Source of the DNA: Halomonas beimenensis
GTDB lineage: Bacteria; Pseudomonadota; Gammaproteobacteria; Pseudomonadales; Halomonadaceae
Length of the DNA: 64,000 nucleotides
Reading direction: 5' to 3'
NCBI RefSeq assembly: GCF_002549795.1
Contig: NZ_CP021435.1
Coordinates: 1,674,001-1,738,000, forward strand
The first letter of the stretch is position 1; each line of letters starts with the position of its first letter. Of this stretch, positions 8,648-20,708 are shown in pieces. The position numbers were made by a program, and so were the translations under genes. The notes under the pieces are model-generated. The model searched no databases. It worked only from the letters and a program-made list of their open reading frames with translations, and was not told the origin of the DNA.

Positions 8648-10564
8648 CTAGAGGCCGGACTTGTCGCTGTGTCGGATGCCGGGCCCGGTGACCCCGTCCA
8701 GGCCGAGCTCGAACAGGGTCTTGGCCTCGTCGAGGGAGTGCACCCCTTCGGCGATGGCGAGAATGCCCAGGGAATGGCAGAGGGTGGCCATGCCCCTCAG
8801 GATGGTCTGTTGCTCATGGGCGAACGTCACGCCCTTGACCAGGGTGCTGTCGATCTTCAGGTAGGCCAGGCCCAGGTCATGCAGGTCGGACAATCGCGTG
8901 AACTCCGCGCCCACGTGCTCGAGGCCCAGTTGGCAGCCCAGGGGACGCAGTTCCCGGCACAGGCTGCGGAAGTTGGCCAGGTCCTGAAGCGCGAGGTTGC
9001 CCGGGAGCTCCAGCCACAGCTGGCGGGCCACGTCGGGGCGGGTGCTGAGCCGGCCGCGAAGCTCCAGGACGAACCGGGCATCCCGGATCGAGGCGGGCGA
9101 GAGATTGACGCCCACGGCCTGGTGACGCTGGGCGATGTCCTCGAGTGCGGCATCGATCACGGCGAGATCCAGCTGGGAATCGAGTCCCAGGCGAGCCACC
9201 CAGGGAATGAAGACACCGGCCGGTTGCCATTGCTGCCTGAGTCGCAGGCGGGAAGGGCACTCGAAATGCAGCAGCCTGCCATCCGCATCCAGGACCGGGT
9301 AATGGGCGAGGTAGACGCCTTCCTGGATGGCATCCTGGAGGGCCTTGCGCCACTCGGCGTGGCTGGTGAACAGGCTGCGGGACTTGCCGTTCTCCACCAG
9401 GGTGATCCCGTGCTGGCCGTGGGATTCGGCCGTGGAAAGGGCGCCGTCCAGGTCGGCCATCAGGGTGCTGCGTCGATCGCCCTGGGCATAGCCGCGAATG
9501 GCCCCGGGAAGCGTGATCAGCGGCCCGCGGTCCTGGGTCAGGGCCTTGAGGCGCCGGGACAGGTCCTGGTGGACGAACTCCAGGTCACCCAGGCCCGGAA
9601 GGAGCACGGCGAAGTCGCTGCCGTTGAGTCGTCCGACGAGGCCGCTCCCGTGCACCTGGGTGAGCTGCTCGAGGGAGTCGACGAGCGCCTTCAGCAGAGC
9701 ATCGGTCTCGGCATGGCCGAGTTGCTCGTTGACCTGGGCGAGTCGGCTGACGCGCACCAGGCACACGCTGCCGCTGGCCCGGAAGTCATGACTCTCCAGG
9801 TGGATCTGCAGCTGGGCGAGGAAGGCCTCACGGTTCAACGCCCCGGTTACCGCGTCATGCTGGAGCCGCCGGCGCAGCACGTCGAGCTGCTGGCTCTCCC
9901 GGCCCAGCATCTCGCCCACCGCGGCCGCCAGCCGGTTCATCGCCTCGACCACCTCGCGCAGTTCACGGGTCCGCGGCACCCTGGAGGTGGTGAAACGGCG
10001 CATGCCGATGTCCCGGGCCTGCTCGACCACCCGGTGCAGGGGGCGGCGAATGGTGCGCACGAGCCAGCCCCCGAGCAGCAGGCTGGCGGCGCCGGCGACC
10101 AGGAACCAGCCGGCCAGCTCCAGGGTGCTGCGCCACAGCGAGCGATAGGCATAGCTGTGCTGGCTCTCCACGGTCAGGGTGCCGAACTGCTGCCAGCCGT
10201 CCTGGACCACGGCCACCCCCGGGGACACCTGGAAGTCGATCAGCTCGACGAACCAGCCGGGGACGTCCTCGATGGCCTCGTCGGCCTGTCGCCGCTCGAT
10301 GATCTCGCCGTCGGGGTCGCGCAGCTCGATGCGCCGGTAGTGGCCGGTGTCGAACTGGGCCGCGATCAGCAGCTCCACGGTCACGGCATCCTTGGGCATC
10401 TGGGTCATCGTCAGGGCCAGCGCATTGGCATTGTCCGCATTCTTGATGCGGACTTCCTGCTCGATATAGGCGCGGCTCGAGGTTACCCCGATGAACAGGC
10501 TGCCGCCGAAGGCCAGCAACAATAGCCCGAGGATGATCAGCCAGAGCTGCTTGATGAGCGACAT
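8648..10564 (-). CDS. lapD: LapD-like c-di-GMP receptor with degenerate GGDEF and EAL
   Basis: Inner-membrane receptor of 638 residues. In the known system it binds cyclic-di-GMP in its EAL domain and then sequesters the periplasmic protease LapG. Membrane helix 1 is at about 8-28, the periplasmic domain at about 30-150, helix 2 at about 152-172, followed by HAMP, GGDEF (about 236-400) and EAL (about 410-630). Both enzymatic signatures are degenerate: the GGDEF motif reads NGSDF, and the EAL motif reads ECP in HFECPSRLR. This fits a receptor, not an enzyme. It lies 4 bp after lapG on the same strand, so lapG-lapD form an operon facing the lapBC-adhesin genes. Confidence 0.9.
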   Translation of the reverse strand: MSLIKQLWLIILGLLLLAFGGSLFIGVTSSRAYIEQEVRIKNADNANALALTMTQMPKDAVTVELLIAAQFDTGHYRRIELRDPDGEIIERRQADEAIEDVPGWFVELIDFQVSPGVAVVQDGWQQFGTLTVESQHSYAYRSLWRSTLELAGWFLVAGAASLLLGGWLVRTIRRPLHRVVEQARDIGMRRFTTSRVPRTRELREVVEAMNRLAAAVGEMLGRESQQLDVLRRRLQHDAVTGALNREAFLAQLQIHLESHDFRASGSVCLVRVSRLAQVNEQLGHAETDALLKALVDSLEQLTQVHGSGLVGRLNGSDFAVLLPGLGDLEFVHQDLSRRLKALTQDRGPLITLPGAIRGYAQGDRRSTLMADLDGALSTAESHGQHGITLVENGKSRSLFTSHAEWRKALQDAIQEGVYLAHYPVLDADGRLLHFECPSRLRLRQQWQPAGVFIPWVARLGLDSQLDLAVIDAALEDIAQRHQAVGVNLSPASIRDARFVLELRGRLSTRPDVARQLWLELPGNLALQDLANFRSLCRELRPLGCQLGLEHVGAEFTRLSDLHDLGLAYLKIDSTLVKGVTFAHEQQTILRGMATLCHSLGILAIAEGVHSLDEAKTLFELGLDGVTGPGIRHSDKSGL

Positions 10565-10568
10565 GTCG

Positions 10569-11285
10569 TTATCCCCCCTGGATGAAGCCTTGTCGTCGCA
10601 TGCGGTCGATCACGCTGCGCCATCGTGAGAGCCGCGCGACGGGGTCGGCGCGGGAGCGGCTGGAGCCGCCGGCCCAGAGGCCGCTGCCGTTGAAGCTGAA
10701 CAGCGGGTCGAGGTCGGTGCGAGCGCCGGCGGGCGTGATGTCGGGTACCAGGTTGTCGAGGACGAGCGGCTCGCCTCCGGGTGTGGCGTAGTACCCCAGT
10801 ACCATGTGGGCCTGGGTGATCCGGCTGCGACCGATCCGGGCCCTGACGTAGATCAGCCGCAGCATGGCCTCCGGCACCTCGAGCTGGCGCAGCGTCACGT
10901 ACTTGGCGATGGTGTAGTCCTCGCAGTCCCCGGCGCCCCGGCCCAGGGTCTCCAGGGGCGTGGCCCAGTAGTCCTCGCGCTGCCAGACCTGCGGATCCTC
11001 CAGCCAGCGCACGCGGCGGTTGAAGAAGGCATTGACCTCGCGCAACTGATCCTGGCGGTCGGCGCCACGCAGGCGATCGAGCAGCGCCAGCCACTCTTCC
11101 AGCACCGCCACCCCTTCCTGGCCATACTCTCGTCGCATGCTGGTCCGAAGCTGGGCCTGGTCGAGCCGAGCCGCGAGTGGTGGCGGCCCCAGCCCCAGCA
11201 CGCCGCCCAGCAACAGGCCGCCCAGCAGCCTCAGGCAGCGCCGGCGGTCGGGGGAGGTCAGCGATGGAGGCGATGAATCGGCCAT
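10569..11285 (-). CDS. lapG: LapG-like periplasmic cysteine protease
   Basis: Transglutaminase-like cysteine protease of 238 residues. It would cut the retention module of the adhesin at TAAG and release it from the cell when cyclic-di-GMP is low. The triad is visible as Cys121 in GAGDCEDY, His160 in TQAHMVLGYY and Asp177 in LVLDNL; the 17-residue His-Asp gap fits LapG. The N-terminus DRRRCLRLLGGLLLGGVLG is an export signal; its arginine cluster also looks somewhat Tat-like. It is the first gene of the lapG-lapD operon. Confidence 0.9.
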   Translation of the reverse strand: MADSSPPSLTSPDRRRCLRLLGGLLLGGVLGLGPPPLAARLDQAQLRTSMRREYGQEGVAVLEEWLALLDRLRGADRQDQLREVNAFFNRRVRWLEDPQVWQREDYWATPLETLGRGAGDCEDYTIAKYVTLRQLEVPEAMLRLIYVRARIGRSRITQAHMVLGYYATPGGEPLVLDNLVPDITPAGARTDLDPLFSFNGSGLWAGGSSRSRADPVARLSRWRSVIDRMRRQGFIQGG

Positions 11286-11360
11286 GCGGTCCCGCCGATG
11301 GATGAGCGATATCTAAAGCTTAGGTGGGGGAGAACGCTAATGCGAGGGTATGAAATCAAC

Positions 11361-12515
11361 TCAACCGCGCCCCGGTCCCTCCCAGAGCCGCAGGCGCCCC
11401 AGCCAGTCCAGGTCGCGAGCCGCGCGGCGCAGCTCGTCGGCGGTGGCGTCCAGGTCCTGGCGGTCCGGCCGCCGGTCGACGAAGAGCGAGACGTCGATTC
11501 GGTCTTCCAGGTAGTGCAGGTCCAGGTCGACCCGGTCATGCCAGGCCGGCAGATCGCGCCAGGCCGTGTCGAGCAGCGCCTCCACGTCATCGCGCAGCGG
11601 CAAGCCGGGACGCAGGCTGTGGGCGGTCTGGCCCTCGTCGTCCTCGGGATCGATATGGAAGGTCACGTCGGCCAGGTCCGGTCGTGCCGCGCGAAGCCGT
11701 CGGCTGACGGCGTTGCCGATCTCGTGCGCCTCCGACACGGTCACCCGGGGCGGTACCACGATATGCAGGTCCAGCAGCACCTCGCCGCCCACGCGACGGG
11801 TGCGCAACTCGTGGACGCCACGCACCCCGGGGACCGCCTCGGCGGCGCTCTTCAGGGAGGCCTGTTCCGGTTCGGGCAGGGCGGTGTCGATCAACTCCTG
11901 GCTGGACTCCCAGAGCAGGCGCCCCCCGACCTGGCCGACCATGACGCCGACCACGATGGCGGCGACGGCATCCATCCAGCCGACGCCGACCTGGGCGGCG
12001 ACCAGCCCCACCAGCACCACCAGGGTGGAGAGGGCATCGGATCGTGAATGCCAGGCATTGGCCTCCAGCAGCCTCGATCCGATGCGCCGGGCGACGGCCA
12101 GGGTGTAGTGGTAGATGGCTTCCTTAACCAGCAGGGCGAGGACGGCGATGGCGATGGCCCAGCCACCGGGGGCAGGGATGGGGTCGCCGGCGAGCAGGCG
12201 GCCCAGGCTGGCCCAGGCGATCGCGCCGGCGACGAAGATCAGCACCGAGCCCAGCCACAGGGTCGCCAGCGTCTCGATGCGCCCGTGACCATAGGGGTGA
12301 TCCCGATCGGGCGCCTGGCGGCCGAAGTGAGTGGCCCCCAGCACGAAGAGGTCGGTGACGATGTCCGAGAAGGAGTGGATCCCGTCGGCGATCAGCGCCG
12401 CGGAGCCCACCAGGGCGCCGGTGACCAGCTTGGCCAGGCCCACCAGCAGGTCCACCCCGGCGCCGATCAGGGTGGCCTTGTGGGCTTCCCGGGTCTGGGC
12501 GGCACGCTCCGTCAT
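11361..12515 (-). CDS. Cation diffusion facilitator (FieF/CDF family)
   Basis: Inner-membrane divalent metal/proton antiporter of 384 residues with about six helices and a cytoplasmic C-terminal domain. Metal-site motifs are visible: HSFSDIVTD in helix 2, DHPYGHGRIET after it, and WHSRSDALST in helix 5. The C-terminal domain (about 215-384) is longer than in E. coli FieF (300 residues). The metal (Zn, Fe, Mn or other) cannot be told from sequence alone. It is a single gene, with the acyltransferase gene upstream on the same strand. Confidence 0.88.
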   Translation of the reverse strand: MTERAAQTREAHKATLIGAGVDLLVGLAKLVTGALVGSAALIADGIHSFSDIVTDLFVLGATHFGRQAPDRDHPYGHGRIETLATLWLGSVLIFVAGAIAWASLGRLLAGDPIPAPGGWAIAIAVLALLVKEAIYHYTLAVARRIGSRLLEANAWHSRSDALSTLVVLVGLVAAQVGVGWMDAVAAIVVGVMVGQVGGRLLWESSQELIDTALPEPEQASLKSAAEAVPGVRGVHELRTRRVGGEVLLDLHIVVPPRVTVSEAHEIGNAVSRRLRAARPDLADVTFHIDPEDDEGQTAHSLRPGLPLRDDVEALLDTAWRDLPAWHDRVDLDLHYLEDRIDVSLFVDRRPDRQDLDATADELRRAARDLDWLGRLRLWEGPGRG

Positions 12516-12621
12516 CGTGGTTCCTCCGGCTGGATGGTCGGGTGCGCTCGCAGGCTCGCTCGCCCAAGCTGCGTCTCGATGACGCCGATACCGCCTTCAC
12601 ACCGTCGGCTCGGCGCTCGGC

Positions 12622-13827
12622 CTACGCCTTCCCTCTTCCCTCTTCCTTCTTCTCTCGCCGTTCTTCCCTCTTCCCCCGAATGTTCCGAACGGGATTGGCG
12701 TACTGGGCCAGCCACCAATCGCGCAGGTCCTCGGGCACCTCGGCCAGCCGGGTCTGGAAGCGGGCGCGGTCGGCGTCGGTCACCTCGCTCAGGTCGACGA
12801 GCTCCGGGGCGTCCCCCAGCGCCTCGAGGGCCAGGTAGTGGCTGGGGAAGAGGTGATAGCCCTCGAGCACCTGGCGATCGATCTCGGCGGCGACGGCTTC
12901 GGGGGTGTCGAAGTCCGCGCCCAGCGGCGTGCCGAAGCGCAGGTGGACCCGCCCCTTCTGGCCGGTGATGCCGGCGACGATGGAGCGGATGTCCTCGAAT
13001 TCGCTCTTGCGGTACTGGCCCTCGTCATGGATCGCCTGGAGCTCCCGGGCCTTCTGGATGTCGCAGGGATCGTACTCGTAGCTGATCGAGACCGGCACCA
13101 GGCGCAGTTCGGCGATGGCCTCGCCGGTGCCGATGCCCTTGGCCTCGGCCCGGCGGGCCATGGTGAGCATCTTGACGATGGCGGGATCGGTGCGGTCGAT
13201 GCCGTCCTTGGCGCGCCCCTCTCGCTGGGCCATCCAGATCGAATGGTTGTCCACCGTGATGGAGTGGCGGATGTAGGCCGAGAGCTTCTGGTAGGCGGCC
13301 AGCATGGCGCGCTTGCCGCGGGCGCTGCGTGGCACGATGAAGCTCTTGTTGAGTCGCATCAGGTCGGTGACGTAGGGCTTCTTCAGCAGGTTGTCGCCGA
13401 TGGCGATGCGCACGGTGTCGCGACCGGCCAGGTAGAGCGCATAGTTGACGAAGGCCGGGTCCAGCGAGATGTCGCGGTGGTTGCCGATGAACAGGTAGGC
13501 CGTGTCGGGTGCCAGCCGCTCCAGGCCGTCGGCCCGGAAGTCGCTGGTGGAGTTGCGGATCATTCGCTGCATGTAGGCGGCGATGCGATCCTGGAAGGCG
13601 CGCACGCTGGTCACGCCCCGGGTCTCCCGGCGCACCGCGAAGCCGGCGATGGCGCGGGACAGGCGCGGCATGACCCGCGCCAGGCGGGGCAGGCGGAAGC
13701 GGGTGAGGGCGTCCAGGAGTTCCGGATCCTTGGCGAGGCGCTCGAGCACCTCGGCGACCTCGTCATCCTGATAGGGGCGAATCTCTGCCCAGGGATCGGC
13801 GGTGGTGTGATCTTGAATCGTAGTCAT
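12622..13827 (-). CDS. PlsC-like glycerol-phosphate acyltransferase family protein
   Basis: About 401 residues from the ATG at 13827 (MTTIQDHTTADPW); an ATG at 13863 would add 12 residues and overlap the rdgC end. Neither start has a convincing ribosome-binding site. NHRDISLD matches the NHxxxxD acyltransferase block, and IVPRSARGKR follows where the second block is expected. The enzyme probably transfers an acyl chain to a glycerophospholipid precursor at the inner membrane; its exact acceptor is unknown. The last ~17 residues (GKREERREKKEEGRGKA) come from an upstream polypyrimidine tract and look repeat-derived, not conserved. Confidence 0.75.
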   Translation of the reverse strand: MTTIQDHTTADPWAEIRPYQDDEVAEVLERLAKDPELLDALTRFRLPRLARVMPRLSRAIAGFAVRRETRGVTSVRAFQDRIAAYMQRMIRNSTSDFRADGLERLAPDTAYLFIGNHRDISLDPAFVNYALYLAGRDTVRIAIGDNLLKKPYVTDLMRLNKSFIVPRSARGKRAMLAAYQKLSAYIRHSITVDNHSIWMAQREGRAKDGIDRTDPAIVKMLTMARRAEAKGIGTGEAIAELRLVPVSISYEYDPCDIQKARELQAIHDEGQYRKSEFEDIRSIVAGITGQKGRVHLRFGTPLGADFDTPEAVAAEIDRQVLEGYHLFPSHYLALEALGDAPELVDLSEVTDADRARFQTRLAEVPEDLRDWWLAQYANPVRNIRGKREERREKKEEGRGKA

Positions 13828-13846
13828 GGGCGCGGGGCCAGCTCGG

Positions 13847-14779
13847 TCAGACGGAGGGGGCATCCTGGCTCGACTGGGCTTCGCCGCCCAGCCAGGCCAG
13901 CAGGCGCTCGATGCTGTCGGCCAGCGCCTGGGTCATCAGCAGGAAATCGGTCTCCAGGCGCACCAGGGCATCGTCGCCGTCGTCGGCCTGGGAAGCTTCG
14001 TCGATCAGTGCATCATCGAAGCGTAGCGACTTGACGGCCAGGTCATCATGCAGCACGAAGCCGAGCCGGCCCTCCAGGCCCAGGGCCAGCTTGCTGGCCT
14101 GGCGGCCGCCTTCCAGCAGTTGCTGGATCTCGTCGCTGTCCAGGTCCACCTGGCGGGCGCGCAGCACGCCGTCGTCGCCCTTGGCCTTGAGCTCCACCTG
14201 GTCGCCCAGCACGAGGTCGGCGGGTCGTGCGCCCGGATCGCCCAGCCAGGCGGTCATGGCCCGCATCGGCAGGGTCTGGCTGGCCAGCGGCGTGACCTTG
14301 AGGCTGCCCAGGGTCTCGCGCAGCAGGTCGAGCACTTCCTCGGCACGCTTGCGGCTGCTGGTGTTCACCGCGATCAGGCTTCGCCGGGTGTCCCACCAGA
14401 GGTCGACCTTCTGGCTGCGCACGAAGGCCCGGGGCAGCAGTTCCTCGTAGACCTGTTCCTTGAGGGTCAGCTTCTCCTGGCGACGCAGCTTGCGCCCTTC
14501 GGCGGTTTCGATGGCCTCGGCGCGCTCGTCCACTTCCTCGCGCACCACGGAGGCGGGCAGGATTCGCTCCTGGCGCAGCGCCGTGATCAGGCGTTGTCCC
14601 TGGAGTTCATGCAGCAGCTGGGTGCCGGCCCGCCCCGCCGGGGCACACCAGCCCAGGCGGCGCGGCTCGCTGCCGCCCAGCGGGCGGAAGGCCTGCTCGC
14701 CGAGGGCCTCCTCCAGGCGAGCGGTGTCGAGTTCGGGCGCACCGTGCAGGCGATAGAGGTGCAAGTGCTTGAACCACAT
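13847..14779 (-). CDS. rdgC: Recombination-associated protein RdgC
   Basis: Nucleoid-associated DNA-binding protein of 310 residues (E. coli 303). In E. coli it forms a ring around DNA and restrains RecA-dependent recombination. Typical segments are MWFKHLHLYRL at the start, RLITALRQERILPASVV and WWDTRRSLIAVNTSSRKRAE. The ATG at 14779 has an AGGAAATG-like sequence upstream. It is transcribed divergently from the thioesterase gene. Confidence 0.93.
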   Translation of the reverse strand: MWFKHLHLYRLHGAPELDTARLEEALGEQAFRPLGGSEPRRLGWCAPAGRAGTQLLHELQGQRLITALRQERILPASVVREEVDERAEAIETAEGRKLRRQEKLTLKEQVYEELLPRAFVRSQKVDLWWDTRRSLIAVNTSSRKRAEEVLDLLRETLGSLKVTPLASQTLPMRAMTAWLGDPGARPADLVLGDQVELKAKGDDGVLRARQVDLDSDEIQQLLEGGRQASKLALGLEGRLGFVLHDDLAVKSLRFDDALIDEASQADDGDDALVRLETDFLLMTQALADSIERLLAWLGGEAQSSQDAPSV

Positions 14780-14927
14780 GACGCATTTCCTGGCCGAAAA
14801 GGAGGCACATTATGGCGAATGGGGCTCGGGGGTGCCAGCGATGATCCATCATCGGGAATCAAACGACGGTTTGAGTCTCGCCGGCACTCCCCCCTATGAT
14901 CGAACTTTTCCCAAGGAGACGCCCGCC

Positions 14928-15353
14928 ATGGACGCCAACGCCACCGTCGTGACCCCGATCCGGGTGCGCGGCTATCACCTGGACGGCTACGGGCACGTCA
15001 ACAACGCCCGCTATCTGGAGTTCCTCGAGGAGGGGCGCTGGGACTACTTCGATCGGCACCCGGACCTGGCCGAGGTCGTGCGCCGAGAGCGGCTCGGGTT
15101 CGTCGTGGTCAACCTCAACCTGGATTATCGCCGGCCGGCGGTCGCGGGGGATGACCTGGAGGTGGTCACCTCGATCGCCGAGATCGGCACCCGCCGGATG
15201 CGGATCCGGCAGCGCATTCGGCACGCCGTCAGCGGCAGGGCGGTGGCCGACGCCGACCTCACCTTCCTGCTGATGGACTTCAGTACCCAGAGGGCGGTGA
15301 CCATCGAGGGGGAGGTGAGAGACCGGCTGGCCGCCCTGGTCGTCGCCTCGTGA
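14928..15353 (+). CDS. Hotdog-fold acyl-CoA thioesterase (YbgC/FadM type)
   Basis: A 141-residue single hotdog domain that probably hydrolyses acyl-CoA thioesters in the cytoplasm. The motif YHLDGYGHVNNARYLEFLEEGRW matches the 4-hydroxybenzoyl-CoA thioesterase family, with Asp and the HVNNARY loop in place. The ATG at 14928 is preceded by AAGGAGAC; the longer upstream frame lacks family similarity. Substrate unknown. Confidence 0.85.
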   Translation: MDANATVVTPIRVRGYHLDGYGHVNNARYLEFLEEGRWDYFDRHPDLAEVVRRERLGFVVVNLNLDYRRPAVAGDDLEVVTSIAEIGTRRMRIRQRIRHAVSGRAVADADLTFLLMDFSTQRAVTIEGEVRDRLAALVVAS

Positions 15354-15380
15354 CCCGCTGCTTTGCCCCGCCCGTAGTGG

Positions 15381-15386
15381 TATGAT
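15381..15386 (+). promoter_or_regulatory. Extended -10 element for gyrA
   Basis: TATGAT preceded by TGG forms an extended -10 about 77 bases before the gyrA start. No good -35 is visible at 16-18 bp, which extended -10 promoters tolerate. Confidence 0.45.
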
Positions 15387-15462
15387 GTAGCGCTATTATT
15401 GTGCGCTCCCTCACGGCCACGTGACGCGCCAACCTCTTGCAGTGCAAAGGATTCGACGACCC

Positions 15463-18129
<2,667 letters not shown>

Positions 18130-18224
18130 GAGCGCCGCTTGCTGCGCGATGGTGGCAACCGTCGCGCCCTGAAGCGCGCTCCCACCGGGTGGGGGAATAT
18201 TCGAGACAAGGAACCACGACGCCG

Positions 18225-19328
18225 ATGACACGCCATTACAACTTCTGCGCCGGCCCGGCCGCCCTGCCCGAGCCGGTGCTGGTCCGGGCCCGGGACGAAC
18301 TGCTGGACTACCAGGGGCGGGGCCTCTCGGTGATGGAGATGAGCCATCGCTCCGCCGAGTACGTGGCCATCGCCGAGCAGGCCGAGCGCGACCTGCGCGA
18401 CCTGCTGGCGATTCCCGACGACTATCGGGTGCTGTTCACCCAGGGCGGGGCGAGCCTGCAGTTCGCCGCGGCCCCCTACAACCTGCTGGGGCGCGGGGGC
18501 AGCGCCAACTTCGTCCATACCGGGATCTGGGGCAAGAAGGCCATGGCCGAGGCCCGCCACCTGTTCGGCGCGGCCCCGGTGGCGGCCTCCAGCGAGGCCA
18601 ACGGCCACACGGCCGTGCCGCGCCAGGCCGATATCGCGCTCACCGATGACGCCGCCTACCTGCATTACACCGCCAACGAGACCATCGGCGGCCTCGAGTT
18701 CGACTACACCCCCGAGGCCGTGCGCCCTGACGGAACCCGGGTGCCGCTGGTCTGCGACATGTCCTCGAGCATTCTCTCCGGCCCGCTCGACGTGTCGCGG
18801 TTCGGGGTCATCTACGCCGGGGCCCAGAAGAACATCGGCCCGGCGGGGCTCACCGTGGTGATCGTGCGCGACGACCTGCTCGACCGCGCCCGGGCCGACA
18901 TGCCGACGCTGCTGGGCTACAAGACCCTCGCCGAGGGAGGCTCCATGGTGAACACCCCGGCCACCTACAGCTGGTACCTGGCGGGGCTGGTCTTCCATTG
19001 GCTGAAGCACGACATCGGCGGCCTGGCGGCCATGGAGGCCATCAATCGCCGCAAGGCCGAGAAGCTCTACGCCGCCATCGACGCCAGCGACTTCTATGCC
19101 AATCCGATCGCGATGGCCAACCGCTCGCGGATGAACGTGCCCTTCGTGCTCGCCGACGATCGCCTGGACAAGGCCTTCCTGGCCGAGGCCGAGGAGGCGG
19201 GCCTGCTCAACCTCAAGGGCCACCGCAGCGTCGGCGGCATGCGCGCCAGCCTCTACAACGCCGTGCCGGAAGCCGCCGTGGACGCCCTGGTCGACTTCAT
19301 GGGCGACTTCGAGAAGCGGAGAGGATAG
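18225..19328 (+). CDS. serC: Phosphoserine aminotransferase
   Basis: PLP enzyme of 367 residues converting 3-phosphohydroxypyruvate and glutamate to phosphoserine (serine synthesis), also used in pyridoxal phosphate synthesis. The start MTRHYNFCAGPAALPE, the phosphate-binding TQGGASLQF and the PLP-lysine segment GAQKNIGPAG are all family signatures. The ATG at 18225 has AAGGAACC upstream. It lies in the gyrA-serC-pheA order seen in pseudomonads; a repeat module separates it from pheA. Confidence 0.96.
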   Translation: MTRHYNFCAGPAALPEPVLVRARDELLDYQGRGLSVMEMSHRSAEYVAIAEQAERDLRDLLAIPDDYRVLFTQGGASLQFAAAPYNLLGRGGSANFVHTGIWGKKAMAEARHLFGAAPVAASSEANGHTAVPRQADIALTDDAAYLHYTANETIGGLEFDYTPEAVRPDGTRVPLVCDMSSSILSGPLDVSRFGVIYAGAQKNIGPAGLTVVIVRDDLLDRARADMPTLLGYKTLAEGGSMVNTPATYSWYLAGLVFHWLKHDIGGLAAMEAINRRKAEKLYAAIDASDFYANPIAMANRSRMNVPFVLADDRLDKAFLAEAEEAGLLNLKGHRSVGGMRASLYNAVPEAAVDALVDFMGDFEKRRG

Positions 19329-19568
19329 CGCCGAGCGCCGAGCGCCAAGAGGAAAGTGACAAGTAGAAAGTGACAAGCGCCTAGAGGGCAGCTACAAGCG
19401 CCGAACGCCCTTCGGGCAGCGACAAGCTACAAGGAGCAAGCGACAAGGAAACCCCTTGTCGGCTTGTCTCAGGGGGCAGCACACTGCCTTGCAGCTTGCA
19501 GCTTGCAGCTTGCAGCTTGCAGCTTGCAGCTTGCAGCTTGCAGCTTGCAGCTTGCAGCTTGCAGCTTG
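19329..19568. repeat. Composite repeat module 1 (serC/pheA), with array
   Basis: Purine-rich arm (aagtagaaagtgacaag, then a gccgaacgcccttcgggcag hairpin and caagctacaaggagcaag), then AAACCCC..GGGGG terminator-like pairing, CACACTGCCTT and a tandem array. This copy is between co-directional genes, inside what would be the serC-pheA transcript. Confidence 0.8.
19491..19567 (+). repeat. (GCAGCTT)11 tandem array
   Basis: Eleven perfect 7-bp units. Open reading frames across it (LQLAACS repeats or the reverse) are artefacts of the repeat. Confidence 0.97.
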
Positions 19569-19616
19569 GCCGACATGTAAGACACCGGGCCCTGCCCGAT
19601 AAGAAGGGAACCACCG

Positions 19617-20708
19617 ATGAGTGATACCCCCATCAATCTCGAGGCGCTGCGCCAGCGCATCGACGAGCTGGACAACGACATCCTGCGACTGATCAGCGAG
19701 CGGGCCGAGTGCGCCCGCAACGTCGCCGAGATCAAGACCCAGGACGACCCCCAGGCGGTCTTCTATCGTCCCGAACGCGAGGCCCAGGTACTGCGCCGGA
19801 TCATGGAGCTCAACCATGGTCCCCTGGACAGCGAGGAGATGGCCCGGCTGTTCCGCGAGATCATGTCCGCCTGCCTGGCCCTGGAGCAGCCGATCAAGGT
19901 CGCCTACCTGGGGCCGGAGGGCACCTTCACCCAGCAGGCGGCCCTCAAGCACTTCGGCGAGAGCGCCATCAGCCTGCCCATGGCGGCCATCGACGAGGTG
20001 TTCCGCGAGGTGGAGGCCGGGGCCGTCAACTACGGCGTGGTGCCGGTGGAGAACTCCACCGAGGGCGTGATCAACCACACGCTGGATTCCTTCATGGACT
20101 CCAGCCTGCGCATCTGCGGCGAGGTGGTGCTGCGGATCCACCATCACCTGCTGGTCTCCGAGACCACCCGGCGCGACAAGGTCTCGCGGATCTACTCCCA
20201 TCCGCAGTCCTTCGCCCAGTGCCGCAAGTGGCTGGATGCCCACTATCCGCAGGCCGAGCGGGTCCCCGTCTCCTCCAACGCCGAGGCCGCCCGCCTGGTC
20301 AAGACCGAGTGGCACAGCGCCGCCATCGCCGGCGACATGGCCGCCAAGCTCTACGGCCTGACCCGCATCGCCGAGAAGATCGAGGATCGCCCGGACAACT
20401 CCACGCGCTTCCTGATCATCGGCAACCAGGACGTGCCCATGTCCGGGGAGGACAAGACCTCCATCGTGGTGGCCATGCGCAACCAGCCCGGCGCCCTGCA
20501 TGACCTGCTCGAGCCCTTCCATCGCCACCAGATCGACCTGACCCGCCTGGAGACTCGGCCCTCGCGCAGCGGCGTGTGGAACTACGTCTTCTTCATCGAC
20601 TTCAAGGGGCACCACGAGGAACCGCGGGTCTCGGCCATGCTCGAGGAGGTGCGGCTGCGCGCCGCCGAGGTCAAGGTCCTGGGCTCCTACCCCCAGGGCG
20701 TGCTCTAG
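19617..20708 (+). CDS. pheA: Bifunctional chorismate mutase / prephenate dehydratase
   Basis: Phenylalanine branch enzyme of 363 residues. The chorismate mutase domain (about 1-90) begins [19 protein letters not shown]. The dehydratase domain (about 95-275) includes [18 protein letters not shown] and the catalytic-site [11 protein letters not shown]-terminal ACT domain (about 285-360, [18 protein letters not shown]) suggests phenylalanine feedback. The ATG is 49 bp past the GCAGCTT array, after AAGGGAACC. Its stop is immediately followed by the next gene's start. No hisC-type aminotransferase gene lies between it and tyrA, unlike the common pseudomonad order. Confidence 0.97.
   Translation: MSDTPINLEALRQRIDELDNDILRLISERAECARNVAEIKTQDDPQAVFYRPEREAQVLRRIMELNHGPLDSEEMARLFREIMSACLALEQPIKVAYLGPEGTFTQQAALKHFGESAISLPMAAIDEVFREVEAGAVNYGVVPVENSTEGVINHTLDSFMDSSLRICGEVVLRIHHHLLVSETTRRDKVSRIYSHPQSFAQCRKWLDAHYPQAERVPVSSNAEAARLVKTEWHSAAIAGDMAAKLYGLTRIAEKIEDRPDNSTRFLIIGNQDVPMSGEDKTSIVVAMRNQPGALHDLLEPFHRHQIDLTRLETRPSRSGVWNYVFFIDFKGHHEEPRVSAMLEEVRLRAAEVKVLGSYPQGVL

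Noticed and set aside
8648..10564. Active diguanylate cyclase or phosphodiesterase
   Set aside because: Both signature motifs are degenerate (NGSDF, ECP), and the context is lapG-lapD. A receptor role fits better.
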